This document shows positions 55,675-64,000 of a DNA stretch of 64,000 nucleotides, piece by piece. Each line of letters starts with the position of its first letter. Within the stretch, counting starts at the first letter, position 1. The position numbers and the translations under genes are program-made. Source of the stretch: Actinoalloteichus caeruleus DSM 43889 (lineage in GTDB: Bacteria; Actinomycetota; Actinomycetes; Mycobacteriales; Pseudonocardiaceae); NCBI RefSeq assembly GCF_000429185.2, contig NZ_AUBJ02000001.1:5766001-5830000 (forward strand). Direction: 5' to 3'. A model generated the notes under the pieces. The model worked only from the letters and a program-made list of their open reading frames with translations, searched no databases and was not told where the DNA came from.

Positions 55675-56382
55675 GTGCGCGTCCGCCGCATCGTGACCAC
55701 CAGGGAGGGCGGTCGCTCCTCCGGTCCCTACCAGGCCTTCAACCTGGGGGACCACGTCGGTGACGACCCCGCCGCCGTCGCGGCGAACCGCCGGCGCCTC
55801 GCCGACGAGCTCGGGCTGCCCCCGGACCGCCTGGTGTGGATGGAACAGGTGCACGGCCGCGGCGTGACGACCGTGGACGGCCCGCGCGCGGAGGCGGTGG
55901 AGGCCACCGACGCCCTGGTGACGGCCGAACCAGGGCTGGCACTGGTGGTGCTGGTGGCCGACTGCGTGCCGGTCCTGCTCGCCGACCCGGTCGCCGGGGT
56001 GGTGGCCGCGGTCCACGCGGGACGGATCGGTACCCGGGTCGGCGTGCTCCCGGCGACCCTGGCCGCGATGGAACGCGCCGGGGCGCGGGTGGGCGATGTC
56101 GAGGCGCTGTTGGGCCCGGCGGTGTGCGGGGACTGCTACGAGGTGCCGGAGGCGATGCGCGCCGACGTCGAGCGGCACGTTCCGGGTACGGCGTGCCGCA
56201 CGCGCAGGGGAACTCCCGGTCTCGACCTCCGGGCGGGTCTACTGGGCCAACTGACCGAGGCCGGCGTGGGCCGGGTCGGCGCGGACCCCCGGTGCACGGT
56301 GGAGTCCCCGGAACTGTTCAGCCACCGACGGGGAGCCCCCACCGGGCGGTTCGCCGCGGTGACGTGGTTCGAACGGAGCTGA
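55675..56382 (+). CDS. pgeF: Polyphenol oxidase/purine nucleoside phosphorylase family protein (YfiH/YlmD, PgeF)
   Basis: 235-residue protein of the DUF152/laccase-domain family. Members have been shown to act on purine nucleosides, and E. coli YfiH corrects peptidoglycan precursor errors by removing L-Ser from UDP-MurNAc; the latter would fit this neighbourhood. Metal-binding residues are in WMEQVHGRG (His), LVADCVPVLLAD (Cys) and AAVHAGRIG (His). GTG 55675 is chosen since the family begins at RRIVTTREGGRSSGPYQAFNLG; GGAAG lies 9 bp upstream. A longer in-frame extension back to 55501 passes through the terminator and is rejected. It ends 2 bp before the yggS GTG. Confidence 0.92.
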   Translation: MRVRRIVTTREGGRSSGPYQAFNLGDHVGDDPAAVAANRRRLADELGLPPDRLVWMEQVHGRGVTTVDGPRAEAVEATDALVTAEPGLALVVLVADCVPVLLADPVAGVVAAVHAGRIGTRVGVLPATLAAMERAGARVGDVEALLGPAVCGDCYEVPEAMRADVERHVPGTACRTRRGTPGLDLRAGLLGQLTEAGVGRVGADPRCTVESPELFSHRRGAPTGRFAAVTWFERS

Positions 56383-56384
56383 CC

Positions 56385-57116
56385 GTGACCGAGGACCGCG
56401 CCAGCGAACTGGCGGAGCGACTGCGGACGGTGCGCCGTCGCCTGGCCGACGCCGAACGGGCGGCCGGCCGGGAGGCGGGTTCGGTGCGCCTGCTGGCCGT
56501 CACGAAGAACTTCCCGGCGGAGGACGTGGCTCTGTTGGCCGACCTCGGCCTCAGCGAGTTCGGGGAGAGCAGGGACCAGGAAGCCCGGCCCAAGATCGGA
56601 CGGGTCGGCGAGCTGCGGCCCGCGCTCGACGTGAGCTGGCACATGGTCGGCCGGCTCCAGCGGAACAAGGCGCGGGCGGTAGCCCGGTGGGCGGACGTCG
56701 TGCACTCCGTGGACAGCCTCCGGCTCGTCGAGGCGTTGCGCGGCGGGGTACGGGCCGCCCTCGACGAGGGCCACCGGAGCCGGCCGCTGGACGTGCTGGT
56801 CCAGGTGAGTCTCGACGAGGATGCTGACCGTGGTGGTTGCCCACCCGGGCAAGTGACAATTCTCGCGGAATCCGTAGCCCAGGCGAGTGAACTGAGGCTG
56901 CGCGGAGTGATGGCTGTCGCGCCATTGGGTGGTAATCCCCTGACGGCGTTCCATAGTCTCGCTACCGTGTCCGATCAGATCCAGCGCCACCACCCAGGAG
57001 CCACCGAAGTCTCCGCCGGGATGAGTGGGGACATGGAACACGCCATCGCGGCGGGGTCAACCCTCGTGCGTGTCGGAACCGGTCTGCTGGGTACCCGGAA
57101 GTTAGCCTCGCCTTGA
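56385..57116 (+). CDS. yggS: PLP homeostasis protein YggS family
   Basis: 243-residue pyridoxal-phosphate-binding TIM barrel without known catalytic activity; family members buffer PLP and amino-acid pools. The PLP lysine is in LLAVTKNFPAEDV; other blocks are EFGESRDQEARPKIG, WHMVGRLQRNKARAV, VHSVDSLRLV, LRGVMAVAPLG and SAGMSGDMEHAIAAGSTLVRVGTGLLG (phosphate loop). GTG 56385 is 2 bp after pgeF, with CGGAG 8 bp upstream. Typical actinobacterial order pgeF-yggS-sepF-yggT-wag31. Around 56860-56970 the DNA is less GC-rich than the rest, without loss of frame. Confidence 0.95.
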   Translation: MTEDRASELAERLRTVRRRLADAERAAGREAGSVRLLAVTKNFPAEDVALLADLGLSEFGESRDQEARPKIGRVGELRPALDVSWHMVGRLQRNKARAVARWADVVHSVDSLRLVEALRGGVRAALDEGHRSRPLDVLVQVSLDEDADRGGCPPGQVTILAESVAQASELRLRGVMAVAPLGGNPLTAFHSLATVSDQIQRHHPGATEVSAGMSGDMEHAIAAGSTLVRVGTGLLGTRKLASP

Positions 57117-57221
57117 GGTTGACGGGGAAACCACGGCGGCCGGATGGCCGTCGAGTCGTGTGGTACGGGGGGAAGCTGAGGCCGACGGCCTGGCGGACCG
57201 GGAGGCGGGGAAGGGCTGTCC

Positions 57222-57854
57222 ATGAGCGCGTTGCACAAGCTGAAGGCCTACTTCGGAATGGTCCCCACCGACGACTTGGAGGCGTACGACGAGTCGTCGT
57301 CTGGCTACCGGGACGGGTACCAAGATGGTGATGACTACGACTCCTACGGCGACCGGTCGGCTACTCGTGGCCGCCGCTCCAGCTCCTACCGCGGCGGTTA
57401 CCGCCCCGCCGAGTTCGAGGACGACGACGAGGACTACACCGAGGGCGAGCAGCGCCCCTGGCCCCGGCGGCAGTGGTCGGGCGGGGACGCGCCGACCCGG
57501 GGAGCGCTGGCCGTGGATCCGCAACGGGAACCCGTTACCCGGATCCGCCCGGCGCCGGAGCCGGCGAGCAGCGTCATGAGCAGGATCACGACACTGCACC
57601 CGAAGACCTACAAGGAAGCCAGGACGATCGGGGAGCACTACCGTGACGGCACCCCGGTCATCATCAACCTCACCGAGATGGCCGACGCGGACGCGCAGCG
57701 TCTCGTGGACTTCGCCGCCGGCCTCGCGTTCGCGCTGCGCGGGTCGATCGACAAGGTCACGACGAAGGTGTTCTTGCTCTCACCGGCCAACGTCGACGTC
57801 ACCGCCGAGCAGCGCAAGAAGCTCGCCGAGGGCGGGCTGTTTGGTCGCGGCTGA
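57222..57854 (+). CDS. sepF: Cell division protein SepF
   Basis: 210-residue membrane-binding anchor of the FtsZ ring. The N-terminal amphipathic helix ALHKLKAYFGMV inserts into the membrane; a Tyr/Asp/Arg-rich disordered linker (20-110) follows; residues about 115-205 are the dimeric SepF fold with ITTLHPKTYKEARTIGEHYRDG, VIINLTEMADADAQRLVDFAAGL and KVFLLSPANVDV. It binds the FtsZ tail [11 protein letters not shown] 57222 is preceded by GGGGAAGGG. No second divisome anchor (FtsA or ZipA) is seen. Confidence 0.96.
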   Translation: MSALHKLKAYFGMVPTDDLEAYDESSSGYRDGYQDGDDYDSYGDRSATRGRRSSSYRGGYRPAEFEDDDEDYTEGEQRPWPRRQWSGGDAPTRGALAVDPQREPVTRIRPAPEPASSVMSRITTLHPKTYKEARTIGEHYRDGTPVIINLTEMADADAQRLVDFAAGLAFALRGSIDKVTTKVFLLSPANVDVTAEQRKKLAEGGLFGRG

Positions 57855-57865
57855 CTAGTGGCAGA

Positions 57866-58159
57866 GTGAAGAGCGTGGATGCGGTCCGGATCGTCCTGTA
57901 CTACGTGTTGTTCTTCTTCTGGCTGCTGCTGATGGCCAGGATCGTGGTCGAGCTCGTGCGGTCGTTCGCCCGCGAGTGGCGACCCAACGGAGGGGTTGCG
58001 GTCGCGCTGGAGACCATCTACACAGTGACAGACCCACCCGTTCGTGCGCTGCGTCGGCTCATCCCGACCGTTCGGATCGGCGGCGTGGGGCTGGACTTGT
58101 CGATTATGGTGCTACTGCTGGTTGTCTTCATCGCGATGCAACTGGTTGTGCCTTCCTAA
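57866..58159 (+). CDS. YggT family membrane protein
   Basis: 97-residue protein with two hydrophobic segments (IVLYYVLFFFWLLLMARIVVELV and LSIMVLLLVVFIAMQLVV) and the family block TVTDPPVRALRRLIPTVRIGGVGLDLS between them. Family implicated in osmotic or envelope functions; role uncertain. GTG 57866 is 11 bp after sepF; GTG 57875 is an equally plausible start. Its position between sepF and wag31 is conserved in actinobacteria. Confidence 0.92.
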   Translation: MKSVDAVRIVLYYVLFFFWLLLMARIVVELVRSFAREWRPNGGVAVALETIYTVTDPPVRALRRLIPTVRIGGVGLDLSIMVLLLVVFIAMQLVVPS

Positions 58160-58237
58160 CAGGTTTCGACTGGAGCACACGGGGTTACGGGGAGCCCAGG
58201 TGCCGCAGAGTCGAGGAGTGCGTGAGGTGATCTGACC

Positions 58238-59047
58238 ATGCCGTCTCTGACCCCCGCCGACGTTCACAACGTCGCGTTCAGCAAGCCCCCGATCGGTAAA
58301 CGGGGCTACAACGAGGACGAGGTGGACGCCTTCCTCGACCTGGTTGAGTCCGAGCTCGCCAGGCTCATCGAGGAGAACAACGAGCTCCGCAACCAGGTCG
58401 AGCAGCTCGACCAGCAGCTCGACAACGCCAGGGCCGACCTGGAGGACGCCAGGGCGAACGCCGGGTCGGTGACCGCGGTCCGGCCGGTGGACGAACCGCG
58501 TCGGCTCTCGCCGGTCCCGCCGCCCACCCCGATGGAGCAGACCTCCCCGGGCGGCGACCACCACGTGCAGGCCGCCAAGGTGCTGGGACTCGCCCAGGAG
58601 ATGGCCGACCGCCTGACCGGCGAGGCCAAGACCGAGGCCGACGGGATGCTCTCGGAGGCACGGGCCAAGTCCGAGCAGTTGCTCTCGGAGGCGCGCACGA
58701 AGGCCGACAGCATGATCAACGAGGCCAGGACCCGCGCGGAGACCATGGTGTCCGAGGCCAGGACCCGGTCCGAGACGCTGGAGCGGCAGGCCAGGGAGAA
58801 GGCGACCGGCCTGGAACGGGACGCCCAGCGCAAGCATGCCGAGGTGATGGGGAGCATCACCCAGGAGAAGAACAGCCTGGAGAAGCAGATCGAGGTGCTG
58901 CGCACCTTCGAACGTGAGTACCGGACCAGGTTGAAGACGATGCTGGACTCGCAGCTCCGCGAGCTGGAGGACCGGGGCTCGGCGGTGCCCGAGGGGCGGG
59001 CCAACCAGTCCGGCTACACCTTCGGCACGCGGGCGGAGGCCGGCTGA
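58238..59047 (+). CDS. wag31: DivIVA family polar growth protein Wag31
   Basis: 269-residue coiled-coil protein that marks the cell poles and directs polar wall synthesis. The N-terminal lipid-binding domain reads [34 protein letters not shown], almost as in mycobacterial Wag31, with the exposed Phe/Lys tip. A Pro/Gly-rich break (about 80-110) separates it from a long coiled coil (115-245) with repeated EARxKxE-type units that may reflect internal duplication. ATG 58238 follows weak GAGGTGAT. Terminator at 59088. Confidence 0.97.
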   Translation: MPSLTPADVHNVAFSKPPIGKRGYNEDEVDAFLDLVESELARLIEENNELRNQVEQLDQQLDNARADLEDARANAGSVTAVRPVDEPRRLSPVPPPTPMEQTSPGGDHHVQAAKVLGLAQEMADRLTGEAKTEADGMLSEARAKSEQLLSEARTKADSMINEARTRAETMVSEARTRSETLERQAREKATGLERDAQRKHAEVMGSITQEKNSLEKQIEVLRTFEREYRTRLKTMLDSQLRELEDRGSAVPEGRANQSGYTFGTRAEAG

Positions 59048-59087
59048 CCGGAGTTCCCACGGCTGTGGGCTGACTGCCAGCTGTCCG

Positions 59088-59114
59088 CCGGGCGACCCCC
59101 GAGGGGTCGCCCGG
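59088..59114 (+). terminator. Hairpin terminator after wag31
   Basis: 12-bp perfect stem CCGGGCGACCCC/GGGGTCGCCCGG with loop CGA, about 40 bp after the stop; no T run. Ends the division cluster. Confidence 0.6.
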
Positions 59115-59287
59115 CCGCCGGCTGTTCACTCCTTGCGGTGAAAACGGACCGTGATCAGTGCGCACTCGGTCGGGGTTCTCTCACTCCGGAGAGCGAGGAC
59201 GAGCTCGCCGGGCAGGTGTGACGTCGCCGGCGGAGCGGGTCGGGCCAGCGGAGGGCATCCGTGCGCGTTCCCGCTCGCGACCCTCGC

Positions 59288-59293
59288 TATGCT
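59288..59293 (+). promoter_or_regulatory. -10 element of ileS leader
   Basis: TATGCT, placed so that transcription would begin near 59300, just upstream of the T-box stem I. Confidence 0.5.
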
Positions 59294-59299
59294 GGTCGT

Positions 59300-59562
59300 C
59301 ACAGGCACCGATCCGGCCATCACCGGGGAGCCTCCGGAAGAACGGCGCCGCCCCCTGGGACGGGAGCCAAGTAGAACCGGACGGGTGGGCCCGTCACAGC
59401 CCAGAAGAGAGGTCGTCGCGGCCGGTCGTACCGGCGACGGCGGCAAGCGGGGTGGTACCGCGGTGCGCCTGCGAGTGCGCGTCGTCCCCGTGGGGGCTGG
59501 AGTCCCTGAGACTCCGGTCCGTGCGCAGGACGCCAGCCACGACGCCCCAAGGAGCGACACCG
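59300..59562 (+). promoter_or_regulatory. T-box riboswitch of ileS
   Basis: Leader RNA that senses uncharged tRNA-Ile. The T-box core GGGGTGGTACCGCGG at 59449-59463 carries the TGGT that pairs with the tRNA ACCA end. Stem I has the likely specifier codon ATC (59319-59321) before ACCGGGGAGCCTCCGG and AGAACGG; AGTAGAACCGG at about 59372 belongs to the stem III region. After the T-box there is no intrinsic terminator; only short hairpins precede the ribosome site AAGGAG. This fits the translational type of actinobacterial ileS T-boxes, in which tRNA binding frees the ribosome site. Confidence 0.9.
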
Positions 59563-62500
59563 ATGGCCTACCCCCGGGTCCATCTCACCGGAACACCGCG
59601 ATCCGAGGCCGACGGTTCGGCCGACGGGACCACGGCCGCCGACGAGCGGCGCGGCGTGCCGGCCCAGCCCTCCTTCCCCGACCTCGAACTCGCCGTCCTC
59701 GACTACTGGGCTGCCGACGGCACCTTCGCCGCCAGCGTCGAGGCGCGGCCGGCGGGCGAGAACGGGGCCAACGAGTACGTCTTCTACGACGGTCCGCCCT
59801 TCGCCAACGGTCTTCCGCACTACGGCCACCTGCTGACCGGCTACGTCAAGGACGTCGTTCCCCGCTACCGCACGATGCGCGGCAGCCGCGTCGAGCGCCG
59901 CTTCGGTTGGGACACCCACGGCCTGCCGGCCGAGCTGGAGGCCGAACGGCAGCTGGGCATCACCGACAAGTCGCAGATCGATGAGATGGGCGTGGCCGCC
60001 TTCAACGAGGCGTGCCGGTCCTCCGTGCTCCGCTACACCGACGAGTGGCGGTCCTACGTCACCAGGCAGGCCCGGTGGGTGGACTTCGACAACGACTACA
60101 AGACCCTCGACATCGGGTACATGGAGTCGGTGATCTGGGCCTTCAAGCAGCTCTGGGACAAGGGGCTGGTCTACGAGGGCTACCGGGTGCTCCCCTACTG
60201 CTGGCGGGACGAGACCCCGCTGTCCAACCACGAACTGCGGATGGACGACGACGTCTACCAGCGCCGCCAGGACCCCGCCGTCACCGTGGGCTTCCGCGTC
60301 ACCGGCAACGACTCCGCCCTCGACGGCGCGTACCTGCTCATCTGGACGACCACGCCCTGGACCCTGCCGGCGAACCTGGCGACCGCGGTCCACCCCGAGG
60401 TCGACTACGTGCTGGTGGAGTCGGACGGGCGGCGGTTCGTCCTGGCCGAGGCGCGCCTGGCCGCCTACGCCAGGGAGCTCGGCGAGGACCCGCTGGTCCT
60501 GGCCCGCCACAGCGGCTCCGAGCTGCTCGGGCTGCGCTACGCACCGCCGTTCCCGTACTTCGTCGGGCACGAGGGCGCCCACCGCGTCCTCGCCGCCGAC
60601 TACGTGACCACCGAGGACGGCACCGGCGTCGTGCACATCGCCCCCGCCTACGGTGAGGAGGACAAGGCGGTCACCGACGCCGCCGGCATCGAGCCGGTGA
60701 CCCCGGTCGACGCCAGGGGCCGCTTCACCTCCGAGGTGTCCGACTACGAGGGCCAGCAGGTCTTCGAGGCCAACCCGAACATCATCCGCGACCTGCGGGA
60801 CGGCACCGAGGGCGCCTCCGAACAGGGCGCGGTGCTCCTGCGGCACGAGACCTACGACCACGCCTACCCCCACTGCTGGCGGTGCCGCAACCCGCTGATC
60901 TACCGGGCGGTGTCCTCCTGGTTCGTGCGGGTGACCGCGTTCAAGGACCGCATGGTCGAGCTGAACCAGGAGATCACCTGGTACCCCGAGCACGTCAAGG
61001 ACGGTCAGTTCGGGAACTGGTTGGCCGGCGCCCGGGACTGGTCGATCTCCCGCAACCGGTACTGGGGTACGCCGATCCCGGTGTGGGTCTCCGACGACCC
61101 GAGCCACCCCCGGGTGGACGTGTACGGCTCGCTGGACGAGTTGGAGCGGGACTTCGGGGTGCGGCTGACCGATCTGCACCGCCCCTACGTGGACGAGCTG
61201 ACCCGACCCAACCCGGACGACCCCACCGGTCGGTCCACGATGCGCCGGGTCCCGGACGTCCTCGACGTCTGGTTCGACTCCGGGTCGATGCCCTACGCGC
61301 AGGTGCACTACCCGTTCGAGAACGCGGACTGGTTCGAACACCACCACCCCGGCGACTTCATCGTGGAGTACATCGGCCAGACCCGTGGCTGGTTCTACAC
61401 CCAGCACGTGTTGGCGACCGCGCTCTTCGACCGGCCGGCGTTCCGCAACTGCGTGTCGCACGGGATCGTGCTCGGGTCCGACGGGCAGAAGATGTCCAAG
61501 TCGCTGCGCAACTACCCGGACGTCAACGAGGTCTTCGACCGCGACGGTTCCGACGCCATGCGCTGGTTCCTGATGGCGAGCCCCATCCTGCGCGGCGGCA
61601 ACCTGATCGTGACCGAACGGGGAATCCGGGAGTCGCTGCGCAAGGCGGTGCTGCCGCTGTGGAACTCCTGGTACTTCCTGTCCTTGTACGCCAACGCGGA
61701 GTCGTTGACCGGGGTGTCCTACGCGGACGGGGAGGAACTGGCCGCCGCCGGGCGCGGCGTCTCCCGGCACGTCCTCGACCGCTACGTCCTCGCCAAGACC
61801 CACGACCTGGTGCGGCGGGTCACCGAGCGGTTGGACCACTACGACATCGCCTCGGCGTGCGCGGAGGTCCAGGACTTCCTGGAGGTGCTCACCAACTGGT
61901 ACGTGCGTCGGTCCCGCGACCGGTTCTGGGCCGGGTCCCAGGAGGCGGTGGACACCCTGCACACGGTGCTGGAGGTGACCTGCCGGGTCGTCGCCCCGCT
62001 GCTGCCGATGACCTCGGAGGCGGTGTGGCGCGGCCTCACCGGCGGCCGATCGGTGCACCTGACGGACTGGCCGGACGCGGACTCCCTGCCCTCGGATCCC
62101 GACCTGGTCGCGGCCATGGACCAGGTCCGGCAGGTGTGCTCCTCGGCCCTGGCCGTGCGGAAGGCGGCGCGGCGCCGGGTTCGTCTCCCGCTCGCCAGGC
62201 TGACCGCCGTGGTCGCCGACCCGGGGGCCTTGGCGCCCTTCGCCGACCTCATCAAGGACGAGGTCAACGTGAAGGAGGTCGAGCTGACCGACGACGGCAG
62301 CTCGTACGGTTCCTTCGAGCTCGCGGTCAACGCCAGGGTGGCCGGCCCCCGACTGGGCCGGGACGTGCAGAAGGTCATCCGCGCGGCCAAGGCGGGGGAG
62401 TGGCACGAGACCGAGGACGGCACGGTGGTCGTCGCCGGTGTGGAGCTGCTGCCGGGCGAGTACGAGCAGCGGCTGGCGAAGAACGTGGACGACGTCGAGT

Positions 62501-62817
62501 CCCTGCCGGGTAACGCGGGGCTGGTCGCCCTGGACACCGAGGTGACACCGGAACTGGCGGCCGAGGGCGTCGCCCGCGACCTGGTCCGCGTCGTGCAGCA
62601 GGCCCGCCGCGACGCGGGTCTCGACGTCTCGGACCGGATCGGGTTGGCGGTCGAGGTGCCGGCGGACCTGGTGGCGGCGGTGACCGCCCACGAGGAGTTC
62701 GTGCGGGGCGAGACCCTGGCGGTGTCGCTGTCCACCGCCATCGAGGAGGGTGCGCCCGCGCTCACCGGCACGGTGGGCGAGGGGACCTCCGTGCGGGTCT
62801 CCGTGACCAGGGTGTGA
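59563..62817 (+). CDS. ileS: Isoleucine--tRNA ligase
   Basis: 1084-residue class Ia synthetase. The HIGH motif is PHYGHLLTG (H86-Y-G-H89), KMSKS at 643-647 (QKMSKSLRN). An editing domain lies between ([17 protein letters not shown], with the conserved Thr-rich block, and [15 protein letters not shown]). The anticodon-binding region includes [13 protein letters not shown] and [30 protein letters not shown]. The sequence belongs to the long eukaryote-like IleRS class found in actinobacteria, some of which resist mupirocin. ATG 59563 has AAGGAG 9 bp upstream and closes the T-box leader. The first 30 residues are a nonconserved extension. Confidence 0.97.
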   Translation: MAYPRVHLTGTPRSEADGSADGTTAADERRGVPAQPSFPDLELAVLDYWAADGTFAASVEARPAGENGANEYVFYDGPPFANGLPHYGHLLTGYVKDVVPRYRTMRGSRVERRFGWDTHGLPAELEAERQLGITDKSQIDEMGVAAFNEACRSSVLRYTDEWRSYVTRQARWVDFDNDYKTLDIGYMESVIWAFKQLWDKGLVYEGYRVLPYCWRDETPLSNHELRMDDDVYQRRQDPAVTVGFRVTGNDSALDGAYLLIWTTTPWTLPANLATAVHPEVDYVLVESDGRRFVLAEARLAAYARELGEDPLVLARHSGSELLGLRYAPPFPYFVGHEGAHRVLAADYVTTEDGTGVVHIAPAYGEEDKAVTDAAGIEPVTPVDARGRFTSEVSDYEGQQVFEANPNIIRDLRDGTEGASEQGAVLLRHETYDHAYPHCWRCRNPLIYRAVSSWFVRVTAFKDRMVELNQEITWYPEHVKDGQFGNWLAGARDWSISRNRYWGTPIPVWVSDDPSHPRVDVYGSLDELERDFGVRLTDLHRPYVDELTRPNPDDPTGRSTMRRVPDVLDVWFDSGSMPYAQVHYPFENADWFEHHHPGDFIVEYIGQTRGWFYTQHVLATALFDRPAFRNCVSHGIVLGSDGQKMSKSLRNYPDVNEVFDRDGSDAMRWFLMASPILRGGNLIVTERGIRESLRKAVLPLWNSWYFLSLYANAESLTGVSYADGEELAAAGRGVSRHVLDRYVLAKTHDLVRRVTERLDHYDIASACAEVQDFLEVLTNWYVRRSRDRFWAGSQEAVDTLHTVLEVTCRVVAPLLPMTSEAVWRGLTGGRSVHLTDWPDADSLPSDPDLVAAMDQVRQVCSSALAVRKAARRRVRLPLARLTAVVADPGALAPFADLIKDEVNVKEVELTDDGSSYGSFELAVNARVAGPRLGRDVQKVIRAAKAGEWHETEDGTVVVAGVELLPGEYEQRLAKNVDDVESLPGNAGLVALDTEVTPELAAEGVARDLVRVVQQARRDAGLDVSDRIGLAVEVPADLVAAVTAHEEFVRGETLAVSLSTAIEEGAPALTGTVGEGTSVRVSVTRV

Positions 62818-62829
62818 GCCCTCGGGCGT

Positions 62830-62863
62830 CGCCGCCGGTGGGAACGTGTCCCGCCCGGCGGCG
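62830..62863 (+). terminator. Hairpin terminator after ileS
   Basis: Outer stem CGCCGCCGG/CCGGCGGCG with inner stem GGGA/TCCC, starting 12 bp after the stop codon; no T run. Confidence 0.5.
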
Positions 62864-63400
62864 CCCGGCGGGACCATCGACGAGGTCCCGGCCGCCGGGC
62901 CGGTGACCGACCGGCGCGGCAGTCGGGGCCGTCGTGGCCGTCCCGCTCCCGCCGGGATTGGGACGAACCGGTCGTCCGCCGCGCCATGGGCGCCCCCGCT
63001 CGGGCGTGGCGAGCGGTGCGGGTGGGCCGTGGTGGTCGTGCGGGGGGACGGACGGGCCGTCCCGCCCTCCCATGCCGGGAAGGGGAGCCGGTGGGGCGCG
63101 GTCCCCGGTGCGGGGCCGTCAGCCGAGGCCCGTCGACGAGGGGTCGCAGGCCCCGGCGGCCGCCTGCCCGGTGTGGTGGCCGCTCCCGTGAGCCGGGACG
63201 CGTCTGTCCCAGGGGCGGTCCCCGCCCCTGTTCCCGCACCGCCACCTCGGTGGCACCGGGCCGTCGCGTACCCACTGGTCGACGCGATCCATCAGGTCAG
63301 TTCTGGTTGAAACCAGCCCTCCATCCCGTAGGTGCACGCACCGCGACCGCGCCGGTGATCCACCGACGCCATCCAGCCGTCGGTGTCGCCGTCCGCGCGG
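62864..63400. other. Non-coding or decayed region
   Basis: About 540 bp with no supported gene. On the minus strand, 63337-63260 could encode a protein-like piece (DLMDRVDQWVRDGPVPP) that quickly degenerates, possibly a gene relic. A palindrome CTGGTT-GA-AACCAG (63303-63316) resembles a repressor operator. Confidence 0.4.
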
Positions 63401-63938
63401 ATCACCTCAGCTTCCGGTCAGGTCCGCCCCTCGGCCAGGGCCGGCGGGCTCGCGGTCGCCGGAGTCGGGTTCCTGCTGCTGCCCGTGGCGCCCAATCCCC
63501 TCTCCTACCCGACCCTGGCGATCGGGCTGGCCCTGTTGGGCGCTGGCGCGGGATCACTGGCCATCGCCTCGGCCATCATCATGTCCGGAACACCCCCGGA
63601 GAAGGCCGGCAACGCCGCCGCCATCGAGGAGACCGCCTACGACCTCGGCACCGTGCTCGGCGTCGCCGTGCTCGGCAGTCTGGCCTCAGTGTTCTACCGC
63701 GCCCAACTGGAAGTCGGGCTGGGGGAGGCCGATGTCGGGGGTGTTGACGCCGGTCCGGCCGGGGAGCCCCTCGCCGCGGTCCTGGAGCTGTCCTCGGAGT
63801 CCGGGGTGCCCGAGGTGGGTGCGGCTGGCGAGGGCGGCGTTCGGCGAGTCGCTGGCGACGGTGACCCTCCTGGCGGTGCCAGTCGTGGCCTGCCTCCTGG
63901 TGCCCCGGTCCCTGGACCTGACGAGACAGCGGCACTGA
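63401..63938 (+). pseudogene. C-terminal remnant of an MFS drug-efflux transporter (DHA2/EmrB-like)
   Basis: About 180 codons corresponding to the last four or five membrane segments of a 14-helix proton-driven exporter: LAVAGVGFLLLPVAP, AIGLALLGAGAGSLAIASAIIMSG, the family block PPEKAGNAAAIEETAYDLGTVLGVAVLGSLASVFYR, and LATVTLLAVPVVACLLVPRSL at the end. There is no start codon or N-terminal part; the coding signal begins near 63401 within non-coding DNA. The last segment is in a different frame: one surplus base in GGG at 63817-63819 explains the shift. Stop TGA at 63936. The gene is dead by truncation regardless of the shift. Confidence 0.8.
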
Positions 63939-64000
63939 TTGGGCGGCTCGCCCGCCGCGGGCCCACCAGCACCCCGACCGCGCTCGGCTCGCGTGTCGGG

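Noticed and set aside
59320-62877. 1185-codon minus-strand ORF
   Set aside because: Antisense shadow of ileS in GC-rich DNA; the sense strand has full class I synthetase motifs.
63119-63337. 72-codon minus-strand ORF beginning at 63337
   Set aside because: Only the first 30 residues look protein-like; kept as a possible relic, not a gene.
1-64000. tRNA, rRNA, tmRNA, RNase P RNA and insertion sequences
   Set aside because: Looked for characteristic sequences in all gaps over 150 bp and found none; a covariance scan could not be run.

Overview
The window is chromosomal DNA of a very GC-rich actinomycete. The gene set (ClgR-PspA-PspM stress operon, Wag31, SepF, DUF3040, F420-dependent glucose-6-phosphate dehydrogenase, ileS T-box, meso-DAP type MurE, DUF397/DUF5753 regulator pair) and the order ftsK-argA-pgsA-clgR-pspA point to Actinobacteria near Mycobacterium. 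The PPE-like Gly-rich protein and overall style suggest the Pseudonocardiaceae, but the genus is not established. Layout. 1-5131: PlsC-like acyltransferase (cut by the window edge), DNA translocase FtsK, PTS enzyme I. 5132-15323: loosely packed accessory stretch on the minus strand: FAD oxidoreductase, His-rich membrane protein, Gly-rich PPE-like protein, a secreted phosphodiester glycosidase/metallophosphatase broken by a one-base shift, and a secreted phospholipase A2. 15324-22083: argA diverges from rimO-pgsA-cinA, then the envelope-stress block clgR, a membrane coiled-coil gene, pspA and pspM. 22305-24457: about 185 bp of duplicated DNA (the upstream region and first codons of a nucleobase permease) flanks a small foreign-looking module of DUF397, a truncated DUF5753 regulator and an ATP-grasp-RiPP-type methyltransferase. 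24443-29412: permease, Nei2-type glycosylase, ParA-like ATPase, methyltransferase, DUF3040. 29805-34812: tgpA-DUF58-moxR operon on the minus strand. 35265-59047: the division and cell wall cluster mraZ-rsmH-ftsL-ftsI-murE-murF-mraY-murD-ftsW-murG-murC-ftsQ, two metabolic genes (fgd, xylB) inserted before ftsZ, then ftsZ-pgeF-yggS-sepF-yggT-wag31. 59288-62817: ileS behind a T-box leader. 62818-64000: decayed DNA with the C-terminal remnant of an MFS transporter. The wall cluster works as a unit: Lipid II precursors are built by MurC-F, MraY and MurG, used by FtsW/FtsI, and placed by FtsZ/SepF/Wag31; most junctions overlap by 1 or 4 bp (ATGA, GTGA, TGATG), implying translational coupling. An overlapping promoter/MraZ operator drives the start of this cluster. 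The psp block defends the membrane and has an ECF-like promoter with a ClgR-like site inside it. Several genes (ftsK, argA, rimO, parA, a methyltransferase, murE) have a TANNNT box 6-8 bp before the start codon, indicating leaderless mRNAs. Three one-base frame breaks (the glycosidase gene, murF, the MFS remnant) and a missing stop between ftsW and murG are either biological or base-calling errors.
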